From positions 10,168,001 to 10,232,000 of the forward strand of contig CM059625.1 in NCBI GenBank assembly GCA_030435675.1: a stretch of 64,000 nt of DNA, given 5' to 3'. The notes below the pieces were generated by a model. The model saw only the letters and a program-made list of their open reading frames with translations, did no database searches and was not told where the DNA came from. This DNA comes from Steinernema hermaphroditum (lineage: Eukaryota; Nematoda; Chromadorea; Rhabditida; Steinernematidae). Positions 49,322 through 64,000 of this stretch are shown here, one piece after another; position 1 is the first letter of the stretch, and each line of letters opens with the position of its first letter. The translations under genes were made by a program, and so were the position numbers.

Positions 49322-49765
49322 GTGAGTGACTTCTGATTTAGAACTACTGTCCTTGGCATTTTTAAGCTCCTGGTGCCGTCCAGTTACTATGCGTTAATCG
49401 TTATGAGTCTGCTTCTACTAAGCACCGAAAGGCCACCGGACTTCCTATATGTCATTAGCGGTGTTAAGCAGAAGGCAATCAAAAAGCGTTGATCAGAGAT
49501 CGGCCCGGCAGTGCGCGCTAGGTGCTCGCACAGCATTTCGCTGGACATACAATCATGTACTTCCATCAATATCACAGATTTACGACCGACACGAACCTCT
49601 CTTTGCATAAGAGCCACTTAGAAAGCGAGGGGTTATTTTTATTGCAGCTGTGATCAGAGCAAAAACGGAAATATCACAACATATTGTTAAACTTGAGTGC
49701 CTGTGCCTCGCTGCCATAATATGAATAAACCCGGCTGCGCGCGAATTCGCGCCCTCCAGGTACTA
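49322..49765. other. Short gene-free segment
   Basis: One 76-codon minus frame (49387-49617), no family signature. Confidence 0.3.
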
Positions 49766-49770
49766 AAAGC

Positions 49771-50035
49771 CAATTAGCCTGTAGCCCTGCGGGCGGCAAA
49801 ATTGGCGCTCATGGATAGGGCTGAAGTTGGGGCCAAAAAACTGTAGCCCTGCGGGCGGCAAGACACCATAGCCCTGCGGGCGGCAAGATTGGCGCTCATG
49901 CAAAAAGCTGAAGTTGGGGCCTAAAACTGTAGCCCTGCGGGCAGCGAGAAACCATAGCCCTGCGGGCGGCAAGACACCATAGCCCTGCGGGCGGCAAGAC
50001 ACCATAGCCCTGCGGGCGGCAAGATTGGCGCTCAT
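49771..50035 (+). repeat. Composite tandem repeat array
   Basis: Seven copies of a core 'tagccctgcgggcggcaa' (one variant has 'gggcagcgag'). Within each block the copies are spaced 25 bp apart as 'accatagccctgcgggcgg' plus 'caagac'. Each block ends with a longer unit 'attggcgctcatg' followed by about 12 bases and 'gctgaagttggggcc', after which 'ctgtag' opens the next block. This is a two-level satellite: a 25-bp monomer within a variable higher-order unit. Spacing is too close and unit too long for a CRISPR array, and the host is an animal. Confidence 0.9.
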
Positions 50036-50159
50036 GTAAATGGCTAAAGTGCGCGAAAAAACTGTAAAGTTTCAGGAAACTCGAACCGAAAACACTGCTG
50101 GTTACAAAATAGGCAAAAAATCACTCAAAAACAGCAAAAAAAAACTCAAAGCCTAGCAG

Positions 50160-50300
50160 CACCAGAGAGATAGTGGAAGTAGAGCACTACCATCTCAACT
50201 GTCTGTGTGGCTCATTGCGAACGTTCTCTGTTTGTAAGCGGGCGGTGTCGGGTTCGGTTCCCCTCGGGGTCCTTATTTTGTGTGGGTGTTTCCGCCGTGC
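50160..50300 (+). repeat. tRNA-like (Pol III) segment, possible SINE
   Basis: A B-box-like 'ggttcggttcc' at about 50250 lies some 40 bp downstream of an A-box-like 'tggctcattgcg', the spacing of tRNA-type Pol III promoters. I could not fold a full cloverleaf: the T-stem pairing is poor and no acceptor stem closes, so it is not a working tRNA. It is followed by a 'ccgtgcgcacgg' palindrome and a CA tract, consistent with a tRNA-derived SINE with a simple-repeat tail. Confidence 0.4.
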
Positions 50301-50310
50301 GCACGGAAAA

Positions 50311-50330
50311 ACACACACACACACACACAC
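50311..50330. repeat. (CA)n microsatellite
   Basis: About ten consecutive CA units directly after the tRNA-like segment. Confidence 0.85.
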
Positions 50331-50546
50331 AGACCAACGGACCCGTCGGTTCTCCATTTATATATAGGGGATGAACTATGAGTAAGGTTACGTTTTGACA
50401 TCATTTTGTTCCTGTGTCCTTTACACTTCGCAGCCGTTTCACCGCTTTCTGCAGAACTGCTCGTTTTCGAGGGCACTAATAGACATTTATTGTGTAAAGG
50501 AAAGAAATCTTCACATTTATACAAAAAGGAATGATGGACACTTTCT

Positions 50547-51551
50547 TTACTTTGTACCTACAACAGGATGATTTACCATTGAACGAGAACTTTGTCATAC
50601 CTGGAGGCCCACTGGGTTGGTGTCCAAAGTTGTTGTTGTTGTTTTGCTTGTTGTTCTTGCCTCCCCTCTGCTGGTCTCTCTGCTGACCCCACGCTCCTGC
50701 TCCTCCCCAATTACCGTTACCCCCTTGGTTTCCCCAACCGCCGATATTTTCATTGTGTCCGTGATCGTGGTCATGTCCGCCGTTGCCCCATCCTCCCTGG
50801 TTTCCTTGAGGGCTGTTGCCCCAGCCTGCTTGGTTTCCGTGAGGGTCGTTGCCCCATCCTGCTTGGTTTCCTTGAGGGCCGTTGCCCCAGCCTGCCTGGT
50901 TTCCTTTAGGGCCGTTGTTCCATCCACCGTTTCCTCCTTTACGGCCTCCGCGCTGTCCTCCACCGTTCCTTCCACCGTTGTTTCCCCAATTTCCGCCCTG
51001 GTTTCCATGGCCACCGTTCCACTGCCCTCCTTGATTTCCCCAACCGCCGCCATGTCCATGATCATCGTAATCAGCACCTACAACAATAAACCATACAAAC
51101 ATCAGATGGCGCTAGAATTTTGCTTACCATGTCCATGTCCGTTATTATGACTGTCATACCAATGTCCTGAAACAACGACCTCATTTGAGTGTTCTGGGCC
51201 GCCATTCACTATTGACGTCAGGGTTATTATATTTTTGAAAGAATAGGTTGCAAACCGAAGCTCACTAACCGTGCCCGCCACGCCAACGTCCATGTCCTCC
51301 CCAGGGGCCACCACCGCGGTTCCACTCGTTCGACCTTGCAAAGTGTCCCCCGTAGTTTCCAAAGAAGTTGTTCCCTGCGCTTTGTCCACAAAGACCATAC
51401 AGTAGGCATGAGAGTCCGCTCTGCCGCTTTGCACGTTCGTGTGTAGGAGTGCTGAAAATGGGATTAAGGTACTGGGACCGACTTGACGAGATTACCTTGC
51501 GCACACCGCTGCAAGCACAACTATCGTAAATAGCAATTTAATTGAATCCAT
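50547..51551 (-). CDS. Secreted Gly/Trp/Asn-rich repeat protein
   Basis: No named family. Exons: 51551-51496, 51451-51270, 51166-51128, 51077-50601, 50557-50547; phases agree, 254 aa. Signal peptide MDSIKLLFTIVVLAAVCAS, then a short propeptide-like stretch ending in a basic AKR pair, then a segment with two Cys (LSCLLYGLCG). The rest is low complexity: GGGPWGGHGRWRGGHG, HWYDSHNNGHGHG, DDHGHGGGWGNQGG, and in the centre four 12-residue tandem units of the form GNQAGWGN-x-P-x (x-x variants PKGNQAGWGNG, PQGNQAGWGND, PHGNQAGWGNS), then HDHDHGHNEN and a Gln/Asn-rich end. The coding part of the final exon is just 11 bp (Gly-Thr-Lys-stop). Composition suggests an extracellular structural, adhesive or metal/His-binding matrix protein, or an antimicrobial glycine-rich peptide; both are guesses. 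Plus-strand open frames over this gene are antisense shadows. Confidence 0.85.
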
Positions 51552-53189
51552 GGAAAGTCCAATTAACCTAATCTGAAATCACGCAGAATGAAACGACATG
51601 CTACCGGGAACGGCTAAAACCCCGGAACCGACCACTCATCGACGGAGATCATTTCGATCAAAATAATAGGGTGCGGAAATGAAATGAAGCTTATATAGCA
51701 CCGCGATTTCGAGGTGACCGGACTGTGTCAAGTTGCCCTGTTTGAGAAATGAGTGCGAAGAACCCGTTTTTAAAGTGTAACCCACGTAGCGTTTGAGATT
51801 ACCTGGCATTCAACCTTTTACATTTCGTCGCAGACGATGTGTCATTTCCTTCTTGAAGCAAAACATTTCCAGTCGCGGAGAAGTGTTCGTTGAACTGACA
51901 AACCAGCCTCGGGCGGTACGACGAGAACCTAGAGCTAAGCGATGAACAGTGCGCTTTTGGTACTTATGGACTGAAAAAACTTTCTTTTTCGACAGTCGGA
52001 TAGACGGTAATCATGCCAAATGCGTATCTTGTGAGTGAAAATTCGCGTTTTCCTCACCTCTTTGGTGTGTCTATACCAAGATCAGAAAATTGAAGGAAAG
52101 AAGCATGTGATTTAGCCTCGTTTTCCCATAGCAATTTACTCTATTCCATGATGGGATGCCCTACACCTCCCTTGGCCAGCTTAATCGCCTCCCGTCGCAC
52201 TTCTAGATAATGCCTGTATGCATAAAATGGAATAATTGGTTCTTCGAGACCCTATAAATCTCTTGTATCCCGGCGTACATATTGACTTGCGAGATTTCCT
52301 TAATACAGCCTTGAAACTCTCAAAGTGCTGGTTGCGTCGGACGGATAAATAAAATGATGCACTTCCCCCCCTCTCGGCATAGTCCTCAGCCTGGCGACTA
52401 TTTTAGACGTGGCGTTGCCATTGTTTCTTGCGAGATGAAATCCCCCGAACGAAGAAGACAAATGATCTCCGTTGTCGGTGTATCGGCTACTCTGATGTGT
52501 CCTTTTCATTTTTTCTGCTTAACCTCTTGTTCGCCGAGTCTTGGTCGGGCCATTCAGCAGCCCGTCGTCCTGTCCGATTTCATTTCATCGGACAGACGAG
52601 AGGTTGGTTCGCTAGGGGGAGATCAAGCGACGCACGAACATGCATGAGTTGCAGTTCGCTGCAGTAATGCTCTCTTCGAGTACTGCGACTCCACGAGAGC
52701 TCCATTTTCCTAGTTCTTTGTGCTCACTGTTACCTCTGTTCGCGCAGACATGGTCGGTGTCGTCGCTGGCCATCCGATTGCTCCCAGTGTCGCAGTGGCG
52801 CACTGCCAGTGTCTGTGTCGCGGGCCGCCAACTCTTACGTTCTTCGTCACATCCATCCACACCCCGTATCATACGAACGGACGAGTGAAAGAAAGGCTCT
52901 GCGTTTTATGTTCAGGCTAGTAGCCATCTTGCGCGCAGCCAAAGGCGTAGCGACAATCATCGAGCGAAGAGGCGACGTTTGAGTCCGAGTCCGGGGCGTG
53001 TAGGAAGGGGCAGGCGAGCAGAGTGACAAGCGCGGGTGACTTTGGCGCGTAATGCGACACGCGCCGAGAGCGTTTGAGGCGCCGTGCGGTTATTGATCGA
53101 CTATTTAGCAAAGAGGTTCGATGCGACTGATCGCCCGACGACGGCTGGTCTGATGCTGCTGATCGCGCAACTCGGCATGGTCCGCTAGC
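51552..53189. other. Divergent intergenic region (Gly-rich gene / GRK)
   Basis: About 1.6 kb between divergently transcribed genes. No exon seen. Overlapping open frames on both strands at 52300-53100 reflect higher GC, likely promoter and 5' UTR of the kinase gene. Confidence 0.4.
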
Positions 53190-57283
<4,094 letters not shown>

Positions 57284-58630
57284 CATCGCTTTGCGCCGTT
57301 CCGCTCGAGCATTGTCATACATCTTCGTCAACTACCCACTGAATCTCCCTGGCTTTAATCACATGTGTAATGTCATTCTCACAACACTATTATTATATTT
57401 TTAATTTTTCACAACGTTTCCTCTCTTTCATTCTATCAATGTGATTCGTTTACTTGTATTGAGTTATGCAATTGTTTGTTTCATATGTTTACACTTTGTT
57501 TCATTCATCATTTTGCTCAGAAACGTTTTTCCTCGCTCTAAGATCTGACATCGATCCTCAATTAACGTTCGGTCATTGCAGCTTTCCAAACGAACTGTAG
57601 ATCTTAATCATTCTCATCTGTTCCCAGCGTTTTTATGCCAGCTTTCCTTTCGTCACTTTCAGAGATTTATTTAAACAAGACTGTTCGAAAAGTTTTCTGT
57701 AAATCCGAGATGCGCAGCTAACGTTCCTTTTGAAGTATTTAATTGTTGTTGCTTTCGGAGTTATTAATGAATCGATAAAGACTGCACTCACGATTAATTT
57801 GTCTTTTGCTCTCCTCCTTTTATACAGAAGACTCCACTTGCTGGAAAGGGTGACGTTCGTTCTTGCACACTGATTGCTCCTTTTGATGTATGTCGTGGGC
57901 ACATGTAAACATATTACATTCCAGAATTAACGCAGCGGAAGTTATGAAAAACAGAAGACAAGTCAGCTCGAAATGTATACCTGGGACACGACAACCAGCA
58001 ATCGCAAGTGCCTTTGGTATGCGGATAGTCTAGAATGGAAAATTTAGTCGGATCTGTTCACCACAACCTTACATATTTTCTTCAAACATACAAAAAACAA
58101 AAATACGATTGTTGTTTACTATGATATTATTTGAGGCAACCTCTTGGGACACAGTGCATGTTTTACGCTGCTCGCATGGGTACACGGATTTTGTTGTCTG
58201 TCTACAAGTATGTAGAGATAATCAGCGCTTATTTTACAGTAGTGCAGATGGTAAAAACTAGTTTGCTGGGAGATAAACGACAACAATCGAACATAGAAGT
58301 AACTGCATCGAGTAGAACCTTCTAATTCTCTCTTATCCGCATCGTGATACTTTTGTCGTCTTCCATCTATAGCTTTCACGAACTGTGAACTGTCTGTCGC
58401 CATAGTTTATAAACTCAGTTTTTATGCATGCTTTTCCGCTTCGACTCAGATTTCTGTCTGGACATATCATATGCCAACCGTGATTTGAAATCTATTGAAC
58501 ATATAAATTTACCCACTGTCCTTAAGCGTTGATTATTATTCACCTTTTTGCATCGTTAATTGATTCGTTTGTTGCAATATAATATAATTACATCTGATTA
58601 CTGATATGTCATGCAGGACTGACACAGACT
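57284..58630. other. Intergenic downstream of GRK
   Basis: Includes the GRK 3' UTR side; T-rich, no feature recognised. Confidence 0.4.
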
Positions 58631-58995
58631 TTGTGAGACACAGACTTTGGCATAAATTTTTGTTCACGATTTTTAAGTTTACTCTAATGATGCTTTCTGA
58701 AATGTGACTCGTCACTCGTCCACCTTTCTCGCAAAAAATGGAGTGCGATTCAAGGTTGCTGACTTATGAGCGATTCTTTCAGTGTCTCACGGATTTCAGG
58801 CATAAGTCATGACTCATTTGGTGAGACACAGAACGAATCGTACAAGCCCACGAGTTACCGCTCCTGCTCGAGTGATCTTTATAGGGTAGCGTTCCTGGGT
58901 GATTCCTGCGCCTAGCTCACATTTCAGCAAGCCACATAAGATTAAACTTAAAGCCGCGAACAAAAATTCGAGACACAGCCTGTGTCTCACAAGCA
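58631..58995. repeat. Foldback element with gtgagacacag ends
   Basis: About 58631-58708 and the reverse complement of about 58917-58995 align: both run 'ttgtgagacacag', then 'aatttttgttc', 'ttaagttta', 'ctgaaatgtga'. The interior of about 210 bp carries two further copies of the terminal word (near 58780 as 'gtgtctcac' and near 58820 as 'gtgagacacag'), and the right end holds 'gagacacagcctgtgtctc', itself a palindrome. Likely a non-autonomous foldback transposon. Confidence 0.7.
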
Positions 58996-59638
58996 TAGCC
59001 CGGCCTTTAGTGAACAGTGTTCAGCACTGTTTTGAAAATCGTGGGTTTCATTTTGTCTATTATTGTTTCGCTGTTCGGTAGTTTTTGGGAATAGCGTTTT
59101 CCATAAGGTTCACTCACTAATCCGACTAATGATCGTTTATATTTGGACGTCCTAAGACCCCACGATTCGCCTAAACATGTTCGATGCGAAACTTGAATGT
59201 TGCTTTCCTTGAATGGCCACACTTGATGCATTGCTCAGAACTCATGAAAGCAAAATGCTAATCACCCTAATCTCTTCAAAACAAGTGAACATTATGACAG
59301 CTCAACACGTTGATTCGAATGCTTAATACATCCTCGGGGGGTCGACGAACCTCTTCACTTCCTCTAATTGGGGTCGTTACTGGTGGGGCTACGCAAGTGA
59401 AGTCGAGAATCTTTGCCATTTGCTCATAGTCGCTTAACTGCTGTCTATGTGTATACGACTTTAACGTTTCGATCAAGTCGACCATGGGACACGTTCTTGC
59501 CGTCGCTAGTCATGGATCAAGCGCTAACGTCTCCTTCGATGAATGCGATGTATGCGTCCATCAGATCAACATTTCCGATAGCGTACCTTTGGTATGACCA
59601 CCATTTCCAATTCATTCTAACTTTGATACGTTTCCTAG
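58996..59638. other. Region upstream of SPR-like copy 2
   Basis: A possible first exon starts at ATG 59512 and ends at a GT after 59591, but it would join the next exon in the wrong phase, so the true start of the receptor is unresolved. Confidence 0.35.
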
Positions 59639-62180
59639 CAATGGGCTGTGCCAATGTATGGCTACGTCATGCCGTTGTTGGTCGCGATTACCGCTGTGAC
59701 AAACTCATTCATCGTTATTGTTCTCTACCAGAAACATCTTCGGACACCAACAAATTACATCCTCTTGTCTATGGCCGTAACAGACCTGCTCACGGGTACA
59801 TTTTCAGCAATATTTTCCGAAGAATTAGCGAAGATATGGTGTACCCCAAGAATCGAAGGCTATTTCGATTTTGACGTAGAGCGTTCACACTTTGAGAAAT
59901 TTTTCAATTGCATGATAAGCCCACATGAGTCAAACATGGGGCTATGGTGGCAAATAACTTTAGTATTTCTCAGGTCTGACGTCTGTCCCGTGGTTCGTCT
60001 ACTACTATACCTTAAAAGGTTACATCACCGACCTAGCGTGGGGACTTGTGCCGTTCTGGTGTTACGCACATCCCTATCTCTCTCAGATGGTGCCTACAAT
60101 TTGGCACACTGCCGCGATCTGGCTTACCGTATATCTAGCAATCCAGCGCTACGTGTACGTTTGTGTGCCCAGCTCAGTTCACCTATATTGCACTCCGCGA
60201 ACGACGAAAATATGCATTGTGACTATTGTTTTGGTAAGTCCCTCTATCCCTGAGGAGATGTGATGCGCTCGTTCAGCTGGCATTCATCTCGGAAATCCCC
60301 GAATTGCTTGGAAAACATTTGGAACATGGTATCGAAAACAATCGCGCCGTGTGCAACTTGCGTTATGCCCCCTGGGTGCTGGAGGTCGTCGGCGTTCAGA
60401 TGTTCTACTCTCTCTACTACTGGTTCCGCGTCACGTTCGTGCATGGAATCCCCTGTTTCCTTCTACTGGTGCGTGCGATAGCACTAGGCCATAATGTTTA
60501 AGCATCTCAAAACATTAAACACGTTGAATTTCGAGGTTCATTAAAGAAATAATCGTGCGGAAAACAAACGAAGTTAATTAATTCTCTGAAATCTGAATGA
60601 GCGAAATGTTTCCAATGGATAAAGTACCAAAGCAGATTTTTGATTGTGAAAAGATTGTTAAAAGCATGAGAGCAGTCGCACCTATAGTAAATCCGCAAAT
60701 ATAACGACCACCGTCGATTTTACTATCGGCACTGGCAATATTTAAAAGCCATTATGCCTTTCTGTTTTAATTAACTTTTATTACCTTTTTTTTTCAGTTT
60801 TTCTTTATGTGCAACGATGTGGTTAATAGCTGCCGTAAACATGAGGATTACCATGTGTCAGGGTAACTGCTTTGAATTCCGTAGGTCTACTGCACGAGAA
60901 ACACAATTTTGATGGAATGATTGGATGTCGGTACAGACGTCAAGAATACCTTCTGATTAATAATAAAACAAGAGTTTGTTAGACTTATCACTTACCATTG
61001 GCTAAAGTTATCATAACGAATGAAATCTTATTGCAGATTTTTACGTGCAAGTTGGGGAGAACAATCAAAGCAGCGGAAATTCGAAAGCGCAGTTGGGTCA
61101 CCAACAACCTCGATGCAGGCTCATCCTCTATGTCCGATCACAGGAGAGGGTCGGTCTCCAGCGGAGCAGGAAGATCGCTCTATGCCACCAATCGTATGCT
61201 CTCTGTGATATGCTCAGTATTTCTGGCGATCGAGGTAAGGAGTTATTCCCTGGCGTAAAAGGGGATTGAAAGCGACTCACTTTCTTTAAAAACACTTCCG
61301 GTTTAAAATTGATGTCATCAATTACCGGACATGCTCACTTTACTTACTTCAATTTCCGTCTCAACCAAGTGCCTATCCATGTGCTTCTCTTCTCTCGCAA
61401 ATCAATGCTGTGGGCCGCCAACTAGACATTCTTATAGTGTGCATGCACTTAAAATTGGTCGGGTAACATAATTAAGTGTTCTGCTCTTTTCTAAACACTG
61501 CCGACGAGAGATTCAAATGACATTTAGATACCAGCAGCAATGATATTTGCTCTCCACTTCCTCACGGCTTCACATATGATTCCATCGACAAGTACAAGTT
61601 ACCACCTCCTGAATATTGCACTCATTTTAAGGTACTCCTTTCGCTTGCACAAATTCGCTGAGAGGAAAATTCGCTAAAATGTCTCGAAGCGATTAAAAAA
61701 CGTTTGTTCAATTCGTATTTACGGTATCTCGTCCGAAACACACTCGAATTTGACAGCTTGTCGAATGCATGTGATGGGTTTGAAAATTGATTGAATCTGT
61801 CTAATTGGGGGTTCAGTGATGAACATTATCCATTGTAAGTTCGGCGCAATCGGGCAAGCGCAGTACGAAACAAGACACACATGTTCACCTGAGCACGAGC
61901 GATAAAATCAAATTTCAGGAACATCTTAATCGTTCTCATGTCGCCCCTCCAGTTCGCCATCTACTGCTCGATGTCCGAGCAGTTTCGGCTAACCGTGCGG
62001 CAGCTCTTCAGTACACGGCTTCTGTTTGTGGCACAGGCGCAGGCAACCTTTCACGGCGGTAAGCGCTACTCGCTGATTCTCGTCGACGTCGAACTGCTTG
62101 ACCCGAAATCGCTCATAACGCGTCGTTCGCTGAGGGCCAACGACCAAAGGTGCTCCCTTTTTTCTTTTGGGGATTGTTGA
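59639..62180 (+). CDS. GPCR, sex-peptide/myoinhibitory-peptide receptor-like (copy 2), 5'-partial
   Basis: Paralogue of the receptor at 36.1-39.1 kb and nearer to Drosophila SPR. Exons: 59639-59795, 59974-60233, 60277-60468, 61037-61234, 61528-61631, 61919-62180; in phase. Seen: TM1 YVMPLLVAITAVTNSFIVIVL; SMAVTDLLTGLTSVPWF and VYYYTLKGYITDL (fly WYYTLGGYKTDL); VPFWCYAHPYLSQMVPTIWHTAA with IWLTVYLAIQRYVYVCVPS; SEIPELLG at the top of TM4; ECL2 Cys in RAVCNLRYAPWVLEVVG (fly TEVCHLETAMWVHDIVG); YWFRVTFVHGIPC in TM5; a third loop with RTIKAAEIRKRSW and a Ser-rich insert longer than in copy 1; TM6 NRMLSVICSVFLAIEIPAAM; TM7-end MSPLQFAIYCSMSEQFRLT (fly YPINFGIYCGMSRQFRET). The first exon is missing. 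A GT donor near 62059 may begin a further intron, so the last 40 residues are uncertain. Confidence 0.88.
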
Positions 62181-63511
62181 CGCAACTGGGTCAGTTTGGC
62201 CGTTGTCTACACACTCTTATCATGCGCACAATAGAATAAGCCCAAATCGGCGTCAAAGGAACCTTTATCCGTTCTGTTCTGGGCTCTATGACGAGCCTGT
62301 AATAAAATTTGCGCACACACATTCATGAATATCCATACAAACACTATTACCCTTTCGATTCACTTCCGCGCTCGAATGCTTTAAACGAATTTGTCTCATT
62401 AATATCACTGGCTGACATAAGCGATTGGAATCAACAGTTGCATAGAGTCTGCTCAGTCTTATATGTTTCGATGAGAGATGTGCTTGCAGACGAACTGTGG
62501 CCGCTACGATTATCGAGATGAACGACCATGCCGAACCGTGCAGGAAGCAACGAGTTGGTCGCCAAGTCAGTTTTCCTAACGAAGTTATTGAGCGCGAAGA
62601 AAACATGTGATTGACGAACTCAGTATACATCGCATGCTATCTTCATAATAATATATGACGCCACCGCCATCGTCTCCTCAATTTTTGTATTTTCACTATC
62701 TAGTTGGCTAATAAATGACGTAAGGTGTGGACGTTGTTATTTCAAAAACACGTTGCATGTTCTGGCAGTGTCTGGGTGCCAGAAAATTCATAAAACTTAA
62801 CTGAATGGGCCGAACCAAGTGGTTAGCAGAAGAGTGCCGCGTGGTGGTTGTAAGTGAAGGAGTCTATGCGCAATAGGAAACGTGACACAACCAAAACGAG
62901 CCTTATTCGCATTTTTAAAGGAAAATTGTTTTTCACCAATAATTTTGCCTAATTGTGAAGAGTTGCTTGGAGTCTGTACGTTCACTGCGCTCGCGCGCTT
63001 TCAGCTGAACGCTTATGCACGTAAATTCTATCTTTAATTAAGCCGCTACCTTACTCAATTAGCAACTCTCCTCAGAATGGTCTTCGGACGCGCACGTCCG
63101 CTGTCAGCTTAACTGAGGCCAGTTGATCTCTGTTTTGTAGCCACAGATGGTCGCGTACCATGCAGCGATGCTGAGAGGGCGCGGCTTTTAAGACAAAATC
63201 TGACGCCTTCCATTCATCGCTAGAAGCGCTGCTGCTTGTCTGTCTATCGGCCGCCGAGCCCTCGCGCGTTCTCCTACGCCCCTCCACCTGGGTCGCTTCG
63301 CCTAATCTTCTGGTGTCCGTTCTTCCTAGCTACCACGGCACTCCTGCCGACACTCGCCCTTCGAGAAGCGCTCTTTACGAATTCGGCCAATCGCGGGTCA
63401 CCATGCCCAACGGTACCTGAGTTTCGCGCCGCCCCTCTCTCCACCTTCTTTGAGGCGGGAGATCTGCCTTCGTCCCCTTTCGTTTAACTGACGTTTCATG
63501 CGATCACAACC
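62181..63511. other. Intergenic between the SPR-like and D2-like receptor genes
   Basis: No exon recognised; likely promoter of the last gene at its right end. Confidence 0.4.
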
Positions 63512-63700
63512 ATGAACGTCACTGATTTCGCGGATCTATCGAACGATCCTCGACCGAAGCCCTACGCCCTTGTCCTGCTGATTATTCCACTTCTCACCGT
63601 ATTCGGAAATGCTCTGGTGGTTTTGGCCGTTTGGCGAGAGCGCGCACTCCAAACTGTCACCAACATGCTCATCGTTTCATTAGCCGTTTCCGATTTTCTG
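63512..63700 (+). CDS. Biogenic amine GPCR, dopamine D2-like, first exon only
   Basis: 63 codons starting at ATG 63512 and ending at a GT donor (gtaaat) after DFL in phase 0. Short N-terminus with an N-glycosylation site (NVT), TM1 PYALVLLIIPLLTVFGNALVVLAVW with the conserved G-N, intracellular loop 1 RERALQTVTN, TM2 start MLIVSLAVSDFL. The R-E-x-A-L-Q-T-x-T-N loop is typical of D2-like dopamine receptors (and close to other amine receptors such as tyramine or octopamine types). No exon with the rest of TM2 appears before 64000, so the gene runs off the right edge. Confidence 0.85.
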
Positions 63701-64000
63701 GTAAATATTTCATCTTATATAAAAGCCCTTGACATGGCAACGCTTGAGAGCGAACATCCTTCGCGAAATGTTTAATGTATAGCAAAGGTCCGACGTAAAA
63801 AATAGCTGTTCCCACCGGAAATTTTAGTCTAGAGATTTAATTAATTCCCTTTAGATGCGGGTTCACAAATTGCATAAGCGTTTAGTCAGAAAGATAAACT
63901 TCAGGAGATTATGTACTCAGGGGGATCGCCGGAGGGCAAAACGAAAAGCACAAACAAGCTCTGAGAAAATGGAATGAAGGAGCAAACAATCGCAATTAAC
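63701..64000. other. Intron of the D2-like receptor gene (inferred)
   Basis: No coding segment continues TM2 here. Confidence 0.5.

Noticed and set aside
49771..50035. CRISPR array
   Set aside because: Units are spaced 25 bp with no unique spacers, and the surrounding genes are animal genes with introns.
50205..50270. Functional tRNA gene
   Set aside because: A- and B-box-like words exist but T-stem and acceptor stem do not pair properly.
50617..51150. 177-codon plus-strand open frame rich in Val/Ser/Pro
   Set aside because: Antisense shadow of the Gly-rich repeat exon; repetitive coding DNA opens several frames.
59512..59591. First exon of SPR-like copy 2
   Set aside because: Starts with ATG and ends at a GT, but the phase does not match the exon at 59639.
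60799..60864. Extra exon in SPR-like copy 2 (after a tttcag acceptor)
   Set aside because: It can join in phase, but adding it disrupts the TM5 to loop-3 alignment; direct joining of 60468 to 61037 matches fly SPR better.

Overview
This is a eukaryotic nuclear window from an animal, most likely a nematode, and probably one of the early-branching (clade I, Trichuris-like) group. The genes are split by many GT-AG introns, several only 40-50 bp long. They encode metazoan proteins: gamma-secretase nicastrin, a forkhead factor, a GPCR kinase, neuropeptide and amine receptors, CED-8/XKR and a Polycomb SUZ12. Base composition is moderate. The clade I placement is inferred from intron size, base composition and gene content. 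I saw no operons, bacterial features or CRISPR.

Layout: 0.9-1.9 kb, KChIP-like EF-hand protein (-), 3' end missing. 2-8.5 kb, gene-free and rich in decayed repeats. 8.5-9.8 kb, four-TM orphan (+). 12.7-13.6 kb, FoxG-type forkhead gene (+) between long non-coding stretches. 15.3-17.0 kb, CED-8/XKR (-), head-to-head with TMEM87 (+, 17.7-19.9 kb). TMEM87 ends tail-to-tail with nicastrin (-, 20.2-23.0 kb). Two small orphan membrane/secreted genes follow (24.2-24.7 kb -; 25.9-26.4 kb +). Then SUZ12 (-, 26.5-30.3 kb), nucleobindin (-, 31.4-33.1 kb), a sex-peptide/MIP-receptor-like GPCR (+, 36.1-39.1 kb), tyrosine aminotransferase (-, 39.5-41.1 kb) and an SLC17-like MFS transporter (-, 45.6-47.8 kb). 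A repeat cluster lies at 49-50.4 kb. Next come a Gly/Trp/Asn-rich secreted protein (-, 50.5-51.6 kb), a GRK4/5/6-type kinase (+, 53.2-57.3 kb), a second SPR-like GPCR (+, 59.6-62.2 kb) and the first exon of a D2-like amine receptor (+, 63.5 kb to the edge).

The genes do not form a pathway. Functional links are general: three GPCRs and a GPCR kinase in one stretch, and two secretory-membrane genes (TMEM87, nicastrin) as convergent neighbours. Most exon chains were rebuilt by hand: at nearly every junction the splice phases agree and the joined protein continues the family alignment. Exons are listed in each entry in transcription order. The most notable points are a recognisable, full-length SUZ12 in a nematode, two SPR-like receptors about 23 kb apart, tiny in-frame introns without stops, a GRK cassette exon that would swap the C-terminus, and several foldback or palindromic repeat elements.
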